The notes under the pieces: model-generated
Told to the model about the DNA's origin: nothing
The model's database searches: none
The model's input: only the letters and a program-made list of their open reading frames with translations
Position numbers and translations under genes: made by a program
Part shown: positions 15,171 through 22,787 of the stretch, in pieces
How positions within the stretch are numbered: position 1 is the stretch's first letter
How the letters are laid out: each line of letters opens with the position of its first letter
Assembly (NCBI GenBank): GCA_934320895.1
Contig: CAKRFY010000038.1
Coordinates: forward strand, 1 to 24,378
Origin: an uncultured Lachnospiraceae bacterium
GTDB taxonomy: Bacteria > Bacillota > Clostridia > Lachnospirales > Lachnospiraceae
Reading direction: 5' to 3'
DNA: 24,378 nucleotides

Positions 15171-15203
15171 AATAATGCTTGCTTTAATTACAAACTTGAC
15201 AGT
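15171..15203 (+). repeat. Right copy of 33-bp perfect direct repeat (DR-R)
   Basis: Identical to 8611-8643 over 33 positions. Its last part supplies the TTGACA -35 box of the ilvE promoter. Confidence 0.95.
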
Positions 15204-15224
15204 AGAAAATCATGAGAGTATCAT
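15196..15224 (+). promoter_or_regulatory. ilvE promoter, -35 box inside the direct repeat
   Basis: TTGACA (15196-15201), a 17-bp spacer, TATCAT (15219-15224), about 65 bp before the ilvE start. The -35 is consensus and lies within DR-R; the -10 lies just outside it. Confidence 0.75.
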
Positions 15225-15288
15225 TAGTACTATGTGAAGTTAAAAAATTCACCCGATAAATTAAAGGGTTATGAAAGGAAGTATTGTT

Positions 15289-16314
15289 ATGGCAAAAAAG
15301 GACATCGATTGGAATAATCTTGGATTTGGTTATGTAAAGACAGACAAAAGATATGTGTCAAACTTCAAAAATGGTGCATGGGATGACGGGGCTCTTATAG
15401 ATGATGATATGATCACAATTAGTGAGTGCGCATGTGTTCTCCAGTATGCACAGACTGTATTTGAAGGTTTGAAGGCATATACTACAGAGGATGGCAGAGT
15501 TGTCTGCTTTAGACCAGACTTAAACGCTGCGCGTCTTGCAGATTCTGCAAGAAGACTTGAGATGCCAGTATTTCCTGAAGATAGATTTGTAGATGCTATT
15601 GCTAAAGTTGTAGAGGCAAATATTGATTATGTACCACCATATGGTTCAGGGGCAACATTATATATTCGTCCATATATGTTTGGTAGTGATGCCATTATTG
15701 GTGTTAAGCCAGCTAATGAGTATCAGTTCAGAATCTTTACAACACCTGTAGGACCTTACTTTAAAGGTGGCGCAAAGCCTATTACTATCCGTGTAAGTGA
15801 TTTTGATAGAGCCGCTCCACATGGAACAGGTCATATCAAAGCAGGACTTAACTATGCTATGAGTCTTCATGCGATAGTTGATGCTCATCAGAAAGGTTTT
15901 GATGAGAATGTTTATCTTGATGCAGCTTCTCGTACAAAGATTGAAGAGACAGGTGGAGCAAATCTTATCTTTATCACAAAAGATGGTAAGTTTGTTACTC
16001 CTAGATCAAACAGTATTCTTCCTTCTATCACACGTCGTTCATTAGAAGTTGTTGCAAAAGATTATCTTGGAATGGAAGTTGAAGAAAGAGAAGTATATCT
16101 TGATGAAGTTAAAGATTTTGCTGAGTGTGGTCTTTGTGGAACAGCAGCAGTTATTTCTCCAGTAGGAAAGATCGTTGACCATGGCAATGAAATCTGCTTC
16201 CCAAGTGGAATGGAACAGATGGGACCAAAGACAAAGGAACTTTATGATACACTTACAGGTATCCAGATGGGTAGAATTGAAGCTCCTGAAGGATGGATCA
16301 AGGTTATTAAATAA
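15289..16314 (+). CDS. ilvE: Branched-chain amino acid aminotransferase
   Basis: 341 residues from the ATG at 15289 with AAAGGAAG upstream; an in-frame ATG at 15271 is possible but adds an atypical MKGSIV start. It transfers amino groups between Leu/Ile/Val and 2-oxoglutarate using pyridoxal phosphate. It is of the long, eukaryote-like BCAT class: QTVFEGLKAY, RPDLNAARLADSARRL, LYIRPYMFG and the cofactor Lys184 in GHIKAGLNYAMS are seen; EETGGANLIFI and SILPSITRRS follow. It stands alone between its own promoter and a terminator. Codon use is the neat house-keeping pattern (AGA, CTT), unlike the island genes before it. Confidence 0.95.
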   Translation: MAKKDIDWNNLGFGYVKTDKRYVSNFKNGAWDDGALIDDDMITISECACVLQYAQTVFEGLKAYTTEDGRVVCFRPDLNAARLADSARRLEMPVFPEDRFVDAIAKVVEANIDYVPPYGSGATLYIRPYMFGSDAIIGVKPANEYQFRIFTTPVGPYFKGGAKPITIRVSDFDRAAPHGTGHIKAGLNYAMSLHAIVDAHQKGFDENVYLDAASRTKIEETGGANLIFITKDGKFVTPRSNSILPSITRRSLEVVAKDYLGMEVEEREVYLDEVKDFAECGLCGTAAVISPVGKIVDHGNEICFPSGMEQMGPKTKELYDTLTGIQMGRIEAPEGWIKVIK

Positions 16315-16351
16315 ATTTATATGTTTACATTATAGTATACAGGCAGATAAG

Positions 16352-16391
16352 ATCGCTGCAATTCTTTGTTTTAAGGGATGCAGCGATTTTT
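16352..16391 (+). terminator. Intrinsic terminator after ilvE
   Basis: ATCGCTGCA (16352-16360) pairs with TGCAGCGAT (16379-16387), followed by TTTTT. It lies 30 bp before the murG start, so murG depends on partial read-through or a promoter not recognised here. Confidence 0.85.
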
Positions 16392-16419
16392 CAGATTTTG
16401 AAAGGAGAATTTTCTTAAA

Positions 16420-17484
16420 ATGAAGAAAATCGTTTTAACCGGAGGGGGAACAGCCGGTCATGTTACACCCAATATTGCACTTATACCGGAACTTAAAAAG
16501 GCAGGATATGAAATTTATTATATTGGTTCATATGATGGTATCGAGAAAAAATTAATTGAAAAGTTAGGTATTCCTTATTATGGTATTTCAAGCGGAAAAC
16601 TTAGAAGGTATTTAGACCTGAAAAATATAAGTGATCCTTTTAAGGTGCTTAAGGGATTTGCACAGGCGAGACATCTGCTGAAAAAGATTAAGCCAGATGT
16701 TGTATTTTCAAAAGGAGGTTTTGTGTCTGTACCTGTTGTGGTAGCTGCGAAGTCACGAAGAATTCCTTGTATTATACATGAGTCAGATATGACACCGGGA
16801 CTTGCGAATAAAATATGTATTCCGTGTGCAGTCAGGGTTTGCACAAACTTTCCTGAGACACTTAAACATCTTCCAGTGGAGAAGGCTGTTCTTACAGGTT
16901 CACCTATCAGAGCGGAGCTTTTTAAGGGAAACAAAGAGAAAGGACTTAAATTCTGTGGATTTGATGATTCAAAACCAGTTATTTTAATAATTGGGGGAAG
17001 TCTTGGAGCAGTTGCGGTTAACAATGCTGTAAGAGGAATTCTTCCTGAGCTTTTGAAAAAATTTCAGATCATTCATCTTTGTGGAAAGGGAAAGAAGGAC
17101 GAAAAACTCGTTGGTACGAAGGGATATGTACAGTATGAGTATATAAGTGAAGAACTTCCAGATCTTATGGCGGCTTCAGACCTTATGATATCACGTGCAG
17201 GTGCAAATGCTATATGTGAGATTCTTGCACTTAAGAAGCCTAATATACTTATACCACTTTCAGCACAGGCTAGCCGTGGTGATCAGATATTAAATGCGGC
17301 ATCGTTTGAGAAACTTGGTTATAGTATTGTTATTCAGGAAGAGGATGTAACTAATGAAAAATTATTAAATGCTGTGAATGAAGCATTTGACAATAAAGAA
17401 AAATATATTGCAGCTATGAATAAGAGTCAGCTCAATAATTCTATTGAAAAGATAGTTGGTCTTATAAATAGCGCAGCAAAATAA
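16420..17484 (+). CDS. murG: UDP-GlcNAc:undecaprenyl-PP-MurNAc-pentapeptide GlcNAc transferase
   Basis: 354 residues, full length for MurG. It adds N-acetylglucosamine to lipid I to make lipid II at the inner face of the membrane, the last cytoplasmic step of peptidoglycan synthesis. The N-terminal glycine loop [22 protein letters not shown], the second glycine loop [10 protein letters not shown] and the donor-site RAGANAICE are all present. AAAGGAG lies 13 bp from the ATG, a slightly long spacing. It is outside the usual mur/fts cluster, as is common in Lachnospiraceae, and is followed by a DUF4250 gene. Confidence 0.95.
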   Translation: MKKIVLTGGGTAGHVTPNIALIPELKKAGYEIYYIGSYDGIEKKLIEKLGIPYYGISSGKLRRYLDLKNISDPFKVLKGFAQARHLLKKIKPDVVFSKGGFVSVPVVVAAKSRRIPCIIHESDMTPGLANKICIPCAVRVCTNFPETLKHLPVEKAVLTGSPIRAELFKGNKEKGLKFCGFDDSKPVILIIGGSLGAVAVNNAVRGILPELLKKFQIIHLCGKGKKDEKLVGTKGYVQYEYISEELPDLMAASDLMISRAGANAICEILALKKPNILIPLSAQASRGDQILNAASFEKLGYSIVIQEEDVTNEKLLNAVNEAFDNKEKYIAAMNKSQLNNSIEKIVGLINSAAK

Positions 17485-17505
17485 GCAGTAAGAATGGAGA
17501 TTAAT

Positions 17506-17691
17506 ATGAGTAATAGTTCAATTCCAAAAGATCCTGTTATGCTGCTCAGTTATATAAATACACAGCTTAGGGACTTTTATCCTGATATCGAGGAATTGTG
17601 TAAGTCACTTGATCTTGATAGAGAAGAACTTGAAAATAAACTTGCGAGTATAGATTATAGATATGATAGCGGTTTAAATAAGTTTGTGTAG
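17506..17691 (+). CDS. DUF4250 domain protein
   Basis: 61 residues from the ATG at 17506, with GGAG 6 bp upstream; the earlier in-frame ATG at 17494 overlaps that ribosome site. The whole protein matches DUF4250: an IPKDPVMLLSYINTQLRDFY start and a SIDYRYDSGLNKFV end. The pattern resembles a small helix-turn-helix-like fold, but function is unknown. It follows murG by 21 bp and probably shares its transcript, ending at the long hairpin at 17706. Confidence 0.85.
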   Translation: MSNSSIPKDPVMLLSYINTQLRDFYPDIEELCKSLDLDREELENKLASIDYRYDSGLNKFV

Positions 17692-17705
17692 TTTGTGAAA
17701 GAGGG

Positions 17706-17775
17706 AAAGGGGACTATCGCACGAAGCGTTATCTATATAATATATAGATTATGCTTAATGCGACAGCCCCTTTTT
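17706..17775. terminator. 70-nt bidirectional hairpin terminator
   Basis: AAAGGGG (17706-17712) pairs with CCCCTTT (17767-17773); the arm goes on with mismatches through TCGCA/TGCGA to an inner near-palindrome ATCTATATA/TATATAGAT. A T-run on the plus side (17771-17775) and A-run on the other serve the convergent DUF4250 and GNAT genes. The GNAT stop codon lies inside it. Confidence 0.8.
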
Positions 17776-18232
17776 ACAATGTCATAGGATTTCCAGTAAC
17801 ATCTCTTGATACCCACATTGACATTCCTGGACCATGGTTTCCAAATGGTCTTGTGTGGAAGCCGAATTTTTCATAGAAACTTTCTCGGTGATATGCTGCC
17901 ATAAGGCTTACCATTACTGTTTCTCCGGATACTACATCTTTTTGTATATAATCGAGTTCACGCCGAATGAGTTCTGTACCTATGTGGCAGCCCTGATAAT
18001 CAGGATGCACAATGACATCTGTTATAAAATATGTATAACCGCCGTCACTTACTATTCTTGCCATGCCTACAGGCTTGCCGTCGCAGACAGCTACGCAGAG
18101 ATAAAACGAGTTTTTTAGTGCTATGGCAGCCCTTTTTTCTGTTACATTTATCCAGTTTACGGATTTTCTAAGTGCGTTGTAATCTTCTACACTTATATTA
18201 TTTATGTATGTTATTTCTTTTTGTTTATTCAT
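17774..18232 (-). CDS. GNAT-family N-acetyltransferase
   Basis: 152 residues from the ATG at 18232, preceded by GAGGACAATT; an in-frame ATG four codons earlier overlaps that ribosome site. The acetyl-CoA motif A is seen as VIVHPDYQGCHIGTELIRRE (Q-x-x-x-x-G form), preceded by the strand GGYTYFITDV and followed by YEKFGFHTR, the usual end of the fold. Substrate cannot be read; relatives acetylate small amines, antibiotics or protein N-termini. It is a single gene on the minus strand between a shared terminator and a divergent gene. Confidence 0.88.
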   Translation of the reverse strand: MNKQKEITYINNISVEDYNALRKSVNWINVTEKRAAIALKNSFYLCVAVCDGKPVGMARIVSDGGYTYFITDVIVHPDYQGCHIGTELIRRELDYIQKDVVSGETVMVSLMAAYHRESFYEKFGFHTRPFGNHGPGMSMWVSRDVTGNPMTL

Positions 18233-18244
18233 AATTGTCCTCAT

Positions 18245-18464
18245 TTGATTTTTAAAATAATATTTTTTATAGTCTTTAATGTATAGTTTACCACAATAAT
18301 TCTGCTTTGAGTTATTTATTTGTTTTTTAGTAATATTTTTTTGTATAGACGAATAGAATGTTAGTAAAACAAAGAGTTAATGTTCGTTTGAGTGTGCTGG
18401 AAATGTGTGAGGTAGTACACTGGTTGAACAATAACGAGTATCGAACATATTTAAGGAGATTTAT
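18245..18464 (+). other. Leader of the SPOCS/LysM gene with nested inverted repeats
   Basis: AGTGTGCT (18391-18398) faces AGTACACT (18414-18421), and outside these ATGTTCG (18380-18386) faces CGAACAT (18442-18448), so a nested hairpin may form just before the ribosome site AAGGAG. No sigma-A promoter is obvious, which fits a gene under a sporulation sigma factor, though I could not identify that box with confidence. Confidence 0.4.
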
Positions 18465-20051
18465 ATGGATTTTAAAACAGCACAGATAACTTCAAATCAA
18501 ATAGTCTGCCACAGTGATACTCAGATTACGCTTGAAAATGATATGAATGTTCCTGATAGCAAACCTGATATAGATAAGATTATAAAAGTTGAGGGGAATA
18601 TTTCATCAAATGTTGTTTCAGCTCTTGATGGAAAGGTAAATATAAAGGGAACTCTTGATTATTTTATCTTATATACGAGTAATGATGATATTATTCCTAT
18701 ACATAACCTTTCGGGAAGTATAAATTTTGATGAGATGATAAGCCTTGACAATGTATCTGAGGGGGACGAGATAAATTGTCATTTTGAGATTGATGATTGT
18801 CAGGCAAATCTTATAAATTCAAGAAAACTTAGTATAAATGCTATTATAGGAATACATTGCTGCAAGCCGCGAAGTGACTACTATGAGGCAATTTCATCGC
18901 TTATGGCTGATGAAAATATGGAAAGCATGAATTCTGAGGGATTGTATTCAAAAATAAAAAATGTTACATACACACATCTGGTCATTCAGAAAAATGATAT
19001 TCACAGGATTTTTGAGGAATTGAATCTTCCGAAAGCAAAACCAAGTATTGATTCAGTACTATATTTTAATATAAGACCATTGAATGTTCAGACGAAAGTT
19101 GTTGAAGATGGTGTGAGACTTATGGGGGATCTCAATGTTTTTGTGCTTTATACACCGGAAAATGAGGAGCGTAGTCTTGAATATTTTGAGACAGAAGTTT
19201 CGTTTGATGAGATAATAAACTGCAATGACTGCAACGAAGATATGATTCCTGATATTGATGTGAGTGTTGGAACAAGGGAATTGAATCCAAAACCTGATGA
19301 GGATGGTGAAAACAGGATTGTCAATTTTGAACTTACCCTTAAATTACAGATGAAGTTTTATGAAAATAAGGAAGTACAGATACTTGACGATGCATATTCA
19401 ACGGCTATGGAACTTGAACCTGTAAGGCAAAAAATGTCATTAAACAAACTTATTATGAAAAACCAGAGTTCACTGCGTCTTTCAGAGCAGTTTCCGATTG
19501 AAAGTCAGGATAAGATTCTTCAGATATGTAATGCAACGGGAAAGATAACTATAGATGAACAGCAGATTGTTGATGGTGGAATACACTTAGATGGTGTACT
19601 TTTACTTGACATTCTTTATATGACGGAAAATGATGCAAGTCCGTTATCGATTGAGAGAGCAGTTTTACCGTTTAGTCATATTATAGAGATTGACAATCTT
19701 AATCCGGAATGTTACTATGAGCTGCAATTTGACATTAACAATATAAATGTAATTATGATAGACAGTTCCGAGATTGAAGTTAAGGTAAATATAACATTGT
19801 GTGCAATTGCATTTTCAAATTTTGAGGAAAATTTTATTTCTGATATAACAACGGCGCCGCTTGACTTTGAACAACTTCATAAACTTCCGGGAATAGTTGG
19901 ATATTATGCTGCGGCAGATACTCCTGTCTGGGATATAGCAAAAAAATATCGTACAACTGTCGAGAGTATAAAAGAGTTAAATAATCTTAACAGTGAGATT
20001 GTTCATAAAGGGGATAAATTGTTGTTGTTGAAAATGGTTGAGGGAATTTAG
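18465..20051 (+). CDS. SPOCS (DUF3794) and LysM domain protein, spore-coat type
   Basis: 528 residues. The first ~440 residues hold repeated SPOCS/DUF3794 units, marked by the recurrent pattern VVSALDGKVNIKGTLDYFIL, VKVVEDGVRLMGDLNVFVLY and IVDGGIHLDGVLLLDILYM: three similar units near 45, 210 and 365. A C-terminal LysM domain (about 480-525, TPVWDIAKKYRTTVESIKEL) should bind peptidoglycan. Such proteins in Clostridia are linked to the spore envelope (SpoIVA/SafA-like roles). No signal peptide is present, in line with mother-cell synthesis. AAGGAG lies 8 bp upstream. A strong terminator follows. Domain calls are firm; the exact role is inference. Confidence 0.88.
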   Translation: MDFKTAQITSNQIVCHSDTQITLENDMNVPDSKPDIDKIIKVEGNISSNVVSALDGKVNIKGTLDYFILYTSNDDIIPIHNLSGSINFDEMISLDNVSEGDEINCHFEIDDCQANLINSRKLSINAIIGIHCCKPRSDYYEAISSLMADENMESMNSEGLYSKIKNVTYTHLVIQKNDIHRIFEELNLPKAKPSIDSVLYFNIRPLNVQTKVVEDGVRLMGDLNVFVLYTPENEERSLEYFETEVSFDEIINCNDCNEDMIPDIDVSVGTRELNPKPDEDGENRIVNFELTLKLQMKFYENKEVQILDDAYSTAMELEPVRQKMSLNKLIMKNQSSLRLSEQFPIESQDKILQICNATGKITIDEQQIVDGGIHLDGVLLLDILYMTENDASPLSIERAVLPFSHIIEIDNLNPECYYELQFDINNINVIMIDSSEIEVKVNITLCAIAFSNFEENFISDITTAPLDFEQLHKLPGIVGYYAAADTPVWDIAKKYRTTVESIKELNNLNSEIVHKGDKLLLLKMVEGI

Positions 20052-20231
20052 AAAAATTTTATTTTCCACAGTAACATAAGTTTCAGTTTGTGCCTTCTTT
20101 ATTTTATACATGGGTGTGCTTTTATTTGGAATAAAGATTTTTTCGGTATTTCATAGGAGTGCATCCCATTTTTTATATTTTGCAGTGGACATATTATTGG
20201 ATTGCATAAATCATATATATAGTGTAAAATA

Positions 20232-20286
20232 AATACAGAAGCGAGTTAAATTTTGTAGATAAATTTTGCCCTGCTTCTGTATTTTT
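20232..20286 (+). terminator. Intrinsic terminator after the SPOCS/LysM gene
   Basis: AATACAGAAGC (20232-20242) pairs perfectly with GCTTCTGTATT (20273-20283), followed by TTTTT. The rest of the gap 20052-20333 holds nothing recognisable. Confidence 0.85.
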
Positions 20287-20333
20287 GTGGTTTGAATTGA
20301 TTTTAAATAAATAAATTTTTTACAGGAGGATTT

Positions 20334-21710
20334 ATGCGTATGAAATACGACATTATTATTGTTGGTGCAGGTCCCGGAGGAATTTTTGCATCTTATGAGC
20401 TGATTAAAAAAAATCCTGAGGTCAGGGTTGCCGTATTTGAGACAGGTCATTCACTTGAAAAGCGAGTTTGTCCTATTGACGGTGATAAAATAAAAAGCTG
20501 TATAAATTGTAAGAGTTGTTCTATAATGAATGGTTTCGGTGGAGCTGGAGCTTTTTCAGATGGAAAATATAATATAACAAACCAGTTTGGTGGTACATTA
20601 TATGAATATATAGGAAAAAATAAGGCACTTGACCTTATGTATTATGTTGATGAGTTAAATCTTAAATATGGTGGAGAGGGAACGAAACTTTATTCTACAG
20701 CTAACACTGAGATAAAGAAACTCTGTGTACAGAATGGATTACATCTGCTTGATGCATCGGTTCGTCATCTTGGAACAGATAAGAATTATGTCGTTCTTGA
20801 AAATCTTTATGAAGAACTTAAAGACAAAGTAGATTTTTATTTTGATACTCCTGTAGATAATGTTTTACAAAATGGTGAAGGCTATATTGTAAAGACTGCA
20901 GATGGTGATTATGAGTGTGACAAATGTATTATCTCAGCAGGAAGAAGCGGAAGCAAATGGATGGAGAAAGTCTGTTCAGAACTCAATATCCCTACAAAAT
21001 CAAATCGTGTAGATATTGGTGTGAGAGTGGAGCTTCCGGCAGAGGTATTTTCTCATCTTACAGATGAGCTTTATGAGAGTAAGATTGTTTATAGAACAGC
21101 AAAATTTGAGGATCTTGTCCGTACATTCTGTATGAATCCGCATGGTGTTGTCGTAAATGAAAATACAAACGGAATAGTTACAGTAAATGGTCACAGCTAT
21201 GAGGATCCAAGCAAACATACTGAAAATACGAACTTTGCACTTCTTGTTGCAAAACATTTTTCAGAGCCGTTCAGAGACAGTAACGGATATGGTGAGAGTA
21301 TCGCAAAACTTTCAAATATGCTCGGCGGCGGTGTCTTAGTACAGAGATTTGGTGACCTTATAAGAGGAAGACGAAGCAATGCATCACGTATAGCAGAAGG
21401 ATTTGTAACACCTACGCTTTCAGCGACTCCGGGTGATCTAAGCCTTGTTATGCCAAAGAGAATACTCGACGGCATTATAGAAATGATATATGCACTTGAT
21501 AAGATAGCACCGGGAACAGCAAATGATGACACACTTCTTTATGGTGTGGAAGTCAAGTTCTACAACATGGAAGTTGAGATAGACGAAAATCTCGAAACTC
21601 CACTTAAAGGACTTTATGTTATAGGTGACTGCAGCGGTGTGACACATTCATTATCACATGCATCAGCAAGTGGTGTTCATGTTGCAAGAGCAATCGCAGG
21701 GGAAAAATAA
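20334..21710 (+). CDS. FAD-dependent dehydrogenase (COG2509-type oxidoreductase)
   Basis: 458 residues. The N-terminal dinucleotide site VGAGPGGIFASYEL (Gly11-x-Gly13-x-x-Gly16) and the C-terminal GLYVIGDCSGVTHSLSHASASGV FAD-closing motif are both present, with a second strand ADGDYECDKCIISAGRSG in between. A Cys cluster near residues 48-64 (CPIDG, CINCKSC) followed by NGFGGAGAFSDGKYN is typical of this family of uncharacterised bacterial flavoproteins. Substrate is unknown. AGGAGG sits 4-5 bp before the ATG. It leads an operon with the Cys-rich/MetH-activation-like gene 21 bp downstream, so the two may act on the same cofactor or redox partner. Confidence 0.9.
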   Translation: MRMKYDIIIVGAGPGGIFASYELIKKNPEVRVAVFETGHSLEKRVCPIDGDKIKSCINCKSCSIMNGFGGAGAFSDGKYNITNQFGGTLYEYIGKNKALDLMYYVDELNLKYGGEGTKLYSTANTEIKKLCVQNGLHLLDASVRHLGTDKNYVVLENLYEELKDKVDFYFDTPVDNVLQNGEGYIVKTADGDYECDKCIISAGRSGSKWMEKVCSELNIPTKSNRVDIGVRVELPAEVFSHLTDELYESKIVYRTAKFEDLVRTFCMNPHGVVVNENTNGIVTVNGHSYEDPSKHTENTNFALLVAKHFSEPFRDSNGYGESIAKLSNMLGGGVLVQRFGDLIRGRRSNASRIAEGFVTPTLSATPGDLSLVMPKRILDGIIEMIYALDKIAPGTANDDTLLYGVEVKFYNMEVEIDENLETPLKGLYVIGDCSGVTHSLSHASASGVHVARAIAGEK

Positions 21711-21731
21711 ATAATGAAATGAGGAATAAAG

Positions 21732-22688
21732 ATGGCAGAAAACTATTCATTTTTTTCAAATAAAAAATGCGAATATTTTCCATGCCACAGAGTATCAGAT
21801 GAAATAGCAGAAAAGGACTTTAATTGCCTTTTCTGCTATTGTCCGTTATACCTGAAAAAAAAGTGTCCCGGAAATCCTGTTTACTTTGTGGCAGCAAATG
21901 GAGAAAAGATAAAAGACTGCTCGGAATGTACTTTTCCGCATAGAGCAGCAAATTATGAAAAGGTACTTAAGTGCCTAATGTCAAAGGATGAGATACTTGA
22001 GGTGGATATAAGTGAACTGATTGTGGATATGGAAACCGAAATCAAGCATTCATGTGGATTTGATTCAATGGATGCTGAGATGAAAAGACAGCATATGGAG
22101 ATAATAAATGCGGCATATGATAAATTTTTTAGTGAAAAAAAGATAAAAGTCATACTTAAACAGATTGATGAAAGCGTGGTAACAACCGATGGTTTTGTGT
22201 TTGGAGAACAGACGATAGGATGCAATGCACTTGAAAAAATGAATGTGGCAGCCGGCGATATAGACAGTGCTTATTTGTACGCATTTGGAATAAAGGATAT
22301 TGATGAAAAAGCATTGGAAGAAAGTTCACTTCTTGAAAAATATTATGTTGAATGTCTGATGATAGCGGCAACAGATGTGCTAAGAGACTGGATTAGAAAT
22401 TATATAGAAAGAAAACATAGCGTAAGGCATAAAAAATATGTGACGGATTCATTTGGCCCGGGATTTTATGGGATGGATATAGCGGCTGTGCCAAAGCTTG
22501 TAAAGATAACAGGGGCAGGGAAAGTTGGGGTGTCTGTCGATGAAAGCGGAAATATGCACCCAGCAAAGAGTTGTGTGGGGATTTATCTTGTAACGAAGAA
22601 GGAGTACGGGGAGCGGATAAAGGACTGTGCATTTTGTATGGGGAACAAAGGGGGGTGTGCGGTTTGTAGGGGGAATAGAAGGAAGTAG
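21732..22688 (+). CDS. Fusion of Cys-rich small domain and MetH-activation-like domain
   Basis: 318 residues. The N-terminus (1-80) is the Cys-rich small domain: Cys13, 18, 32, 35, 37, 45, 63 and 66 likely bind metal; this domain is often found beside cobalamin genes. Residues about 90-295 resemble the vitamin-B12-dependent methionine synthase activation domain, most clearly SFGPGFYGMDI and KVGVSVDESGNMHPAKSC, where MetH has the SPGYG and 'GV-L-ES-MM-P-KS' motifs. The C-terminus adds a four-Cys knuckle, Cys299, 302, 309, 312. A corrinoid or metal-cofactor maintenance role is plausible but unproven. It follows the FAD dehydrogenase by 21 bp. GAGGAATAAAG upstream is a modest ribosome site. Confidence 0.7.
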   Translation: MAENYSFFSNKKCEYFPCHRVSDEIAEKDFNCLFCYCPLYLKKKCPGNPVYFVAANGEKIKDCSECTFPHRAANYEKVLKCLMSKDEILEVDISELIVDMETEIKHSCGFDSMDAEMKRQHMEIINAAYDKFFSEKKIKVILKQIDESVVTTDGFVFGEQTIGCNALEKMNVAAGDIDSAYLYAFGIKDIDEKALEESSLLEKYYVECLMIAATDVLRDWIRNYIERKHSVRHKKYVTDSFGPGFYGMDIAAVPKLVKITGAGKVGVSVDESGNMHPAKSCVGIYLVTKKEYGERIKDCAFCMGNKGGCAVCRGNRRK

Positions 22689-22697
22689 ACAAAAATA

Positions 22698-22728
22698 TTG
22701 TTTGTAATAAAAAGATTTGTGATATAAT
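22698..22728 (+). promoter_or_regulatory. Possible hsdM promoter
   Basis: A perfect TATAAT (22723-22728) lies 60 bp before the hsdM start. The best -35 is TTGTTT (22698-22703) with a long 19-bp spacer, so the -35 is uncertain. Confidence 0.4.
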
Positions 22729-22787
22729 TTTAGAAAGTGTTATTTGTGAAAATGAGTTGATATATATAAAAAATGGAGGTTCAAAAG

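Larger units (their letters stand above)
8611..15203. mobile_element. Accessory island bounded by 33-bp direct repeats
   Basis: The block between the two repeat copies holds a LytTR/AgrC-type two-component pair, decayed peptide-modification remnants and an ABC transporter, an accessory set that does not belong with the house-keeping genes on either side (rpiB, ilvE). Repeat unit to repeat unit is 6,560 bp. The flanking repeats could be attachment sites or a duplicated target. No integrase, transposase or inverted terminal repeat was found, so the element is either non-autonomous, decayed, or the product of another recombination event. Mobility is inference; the repeats are directly seen. Confidence 0.5.
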
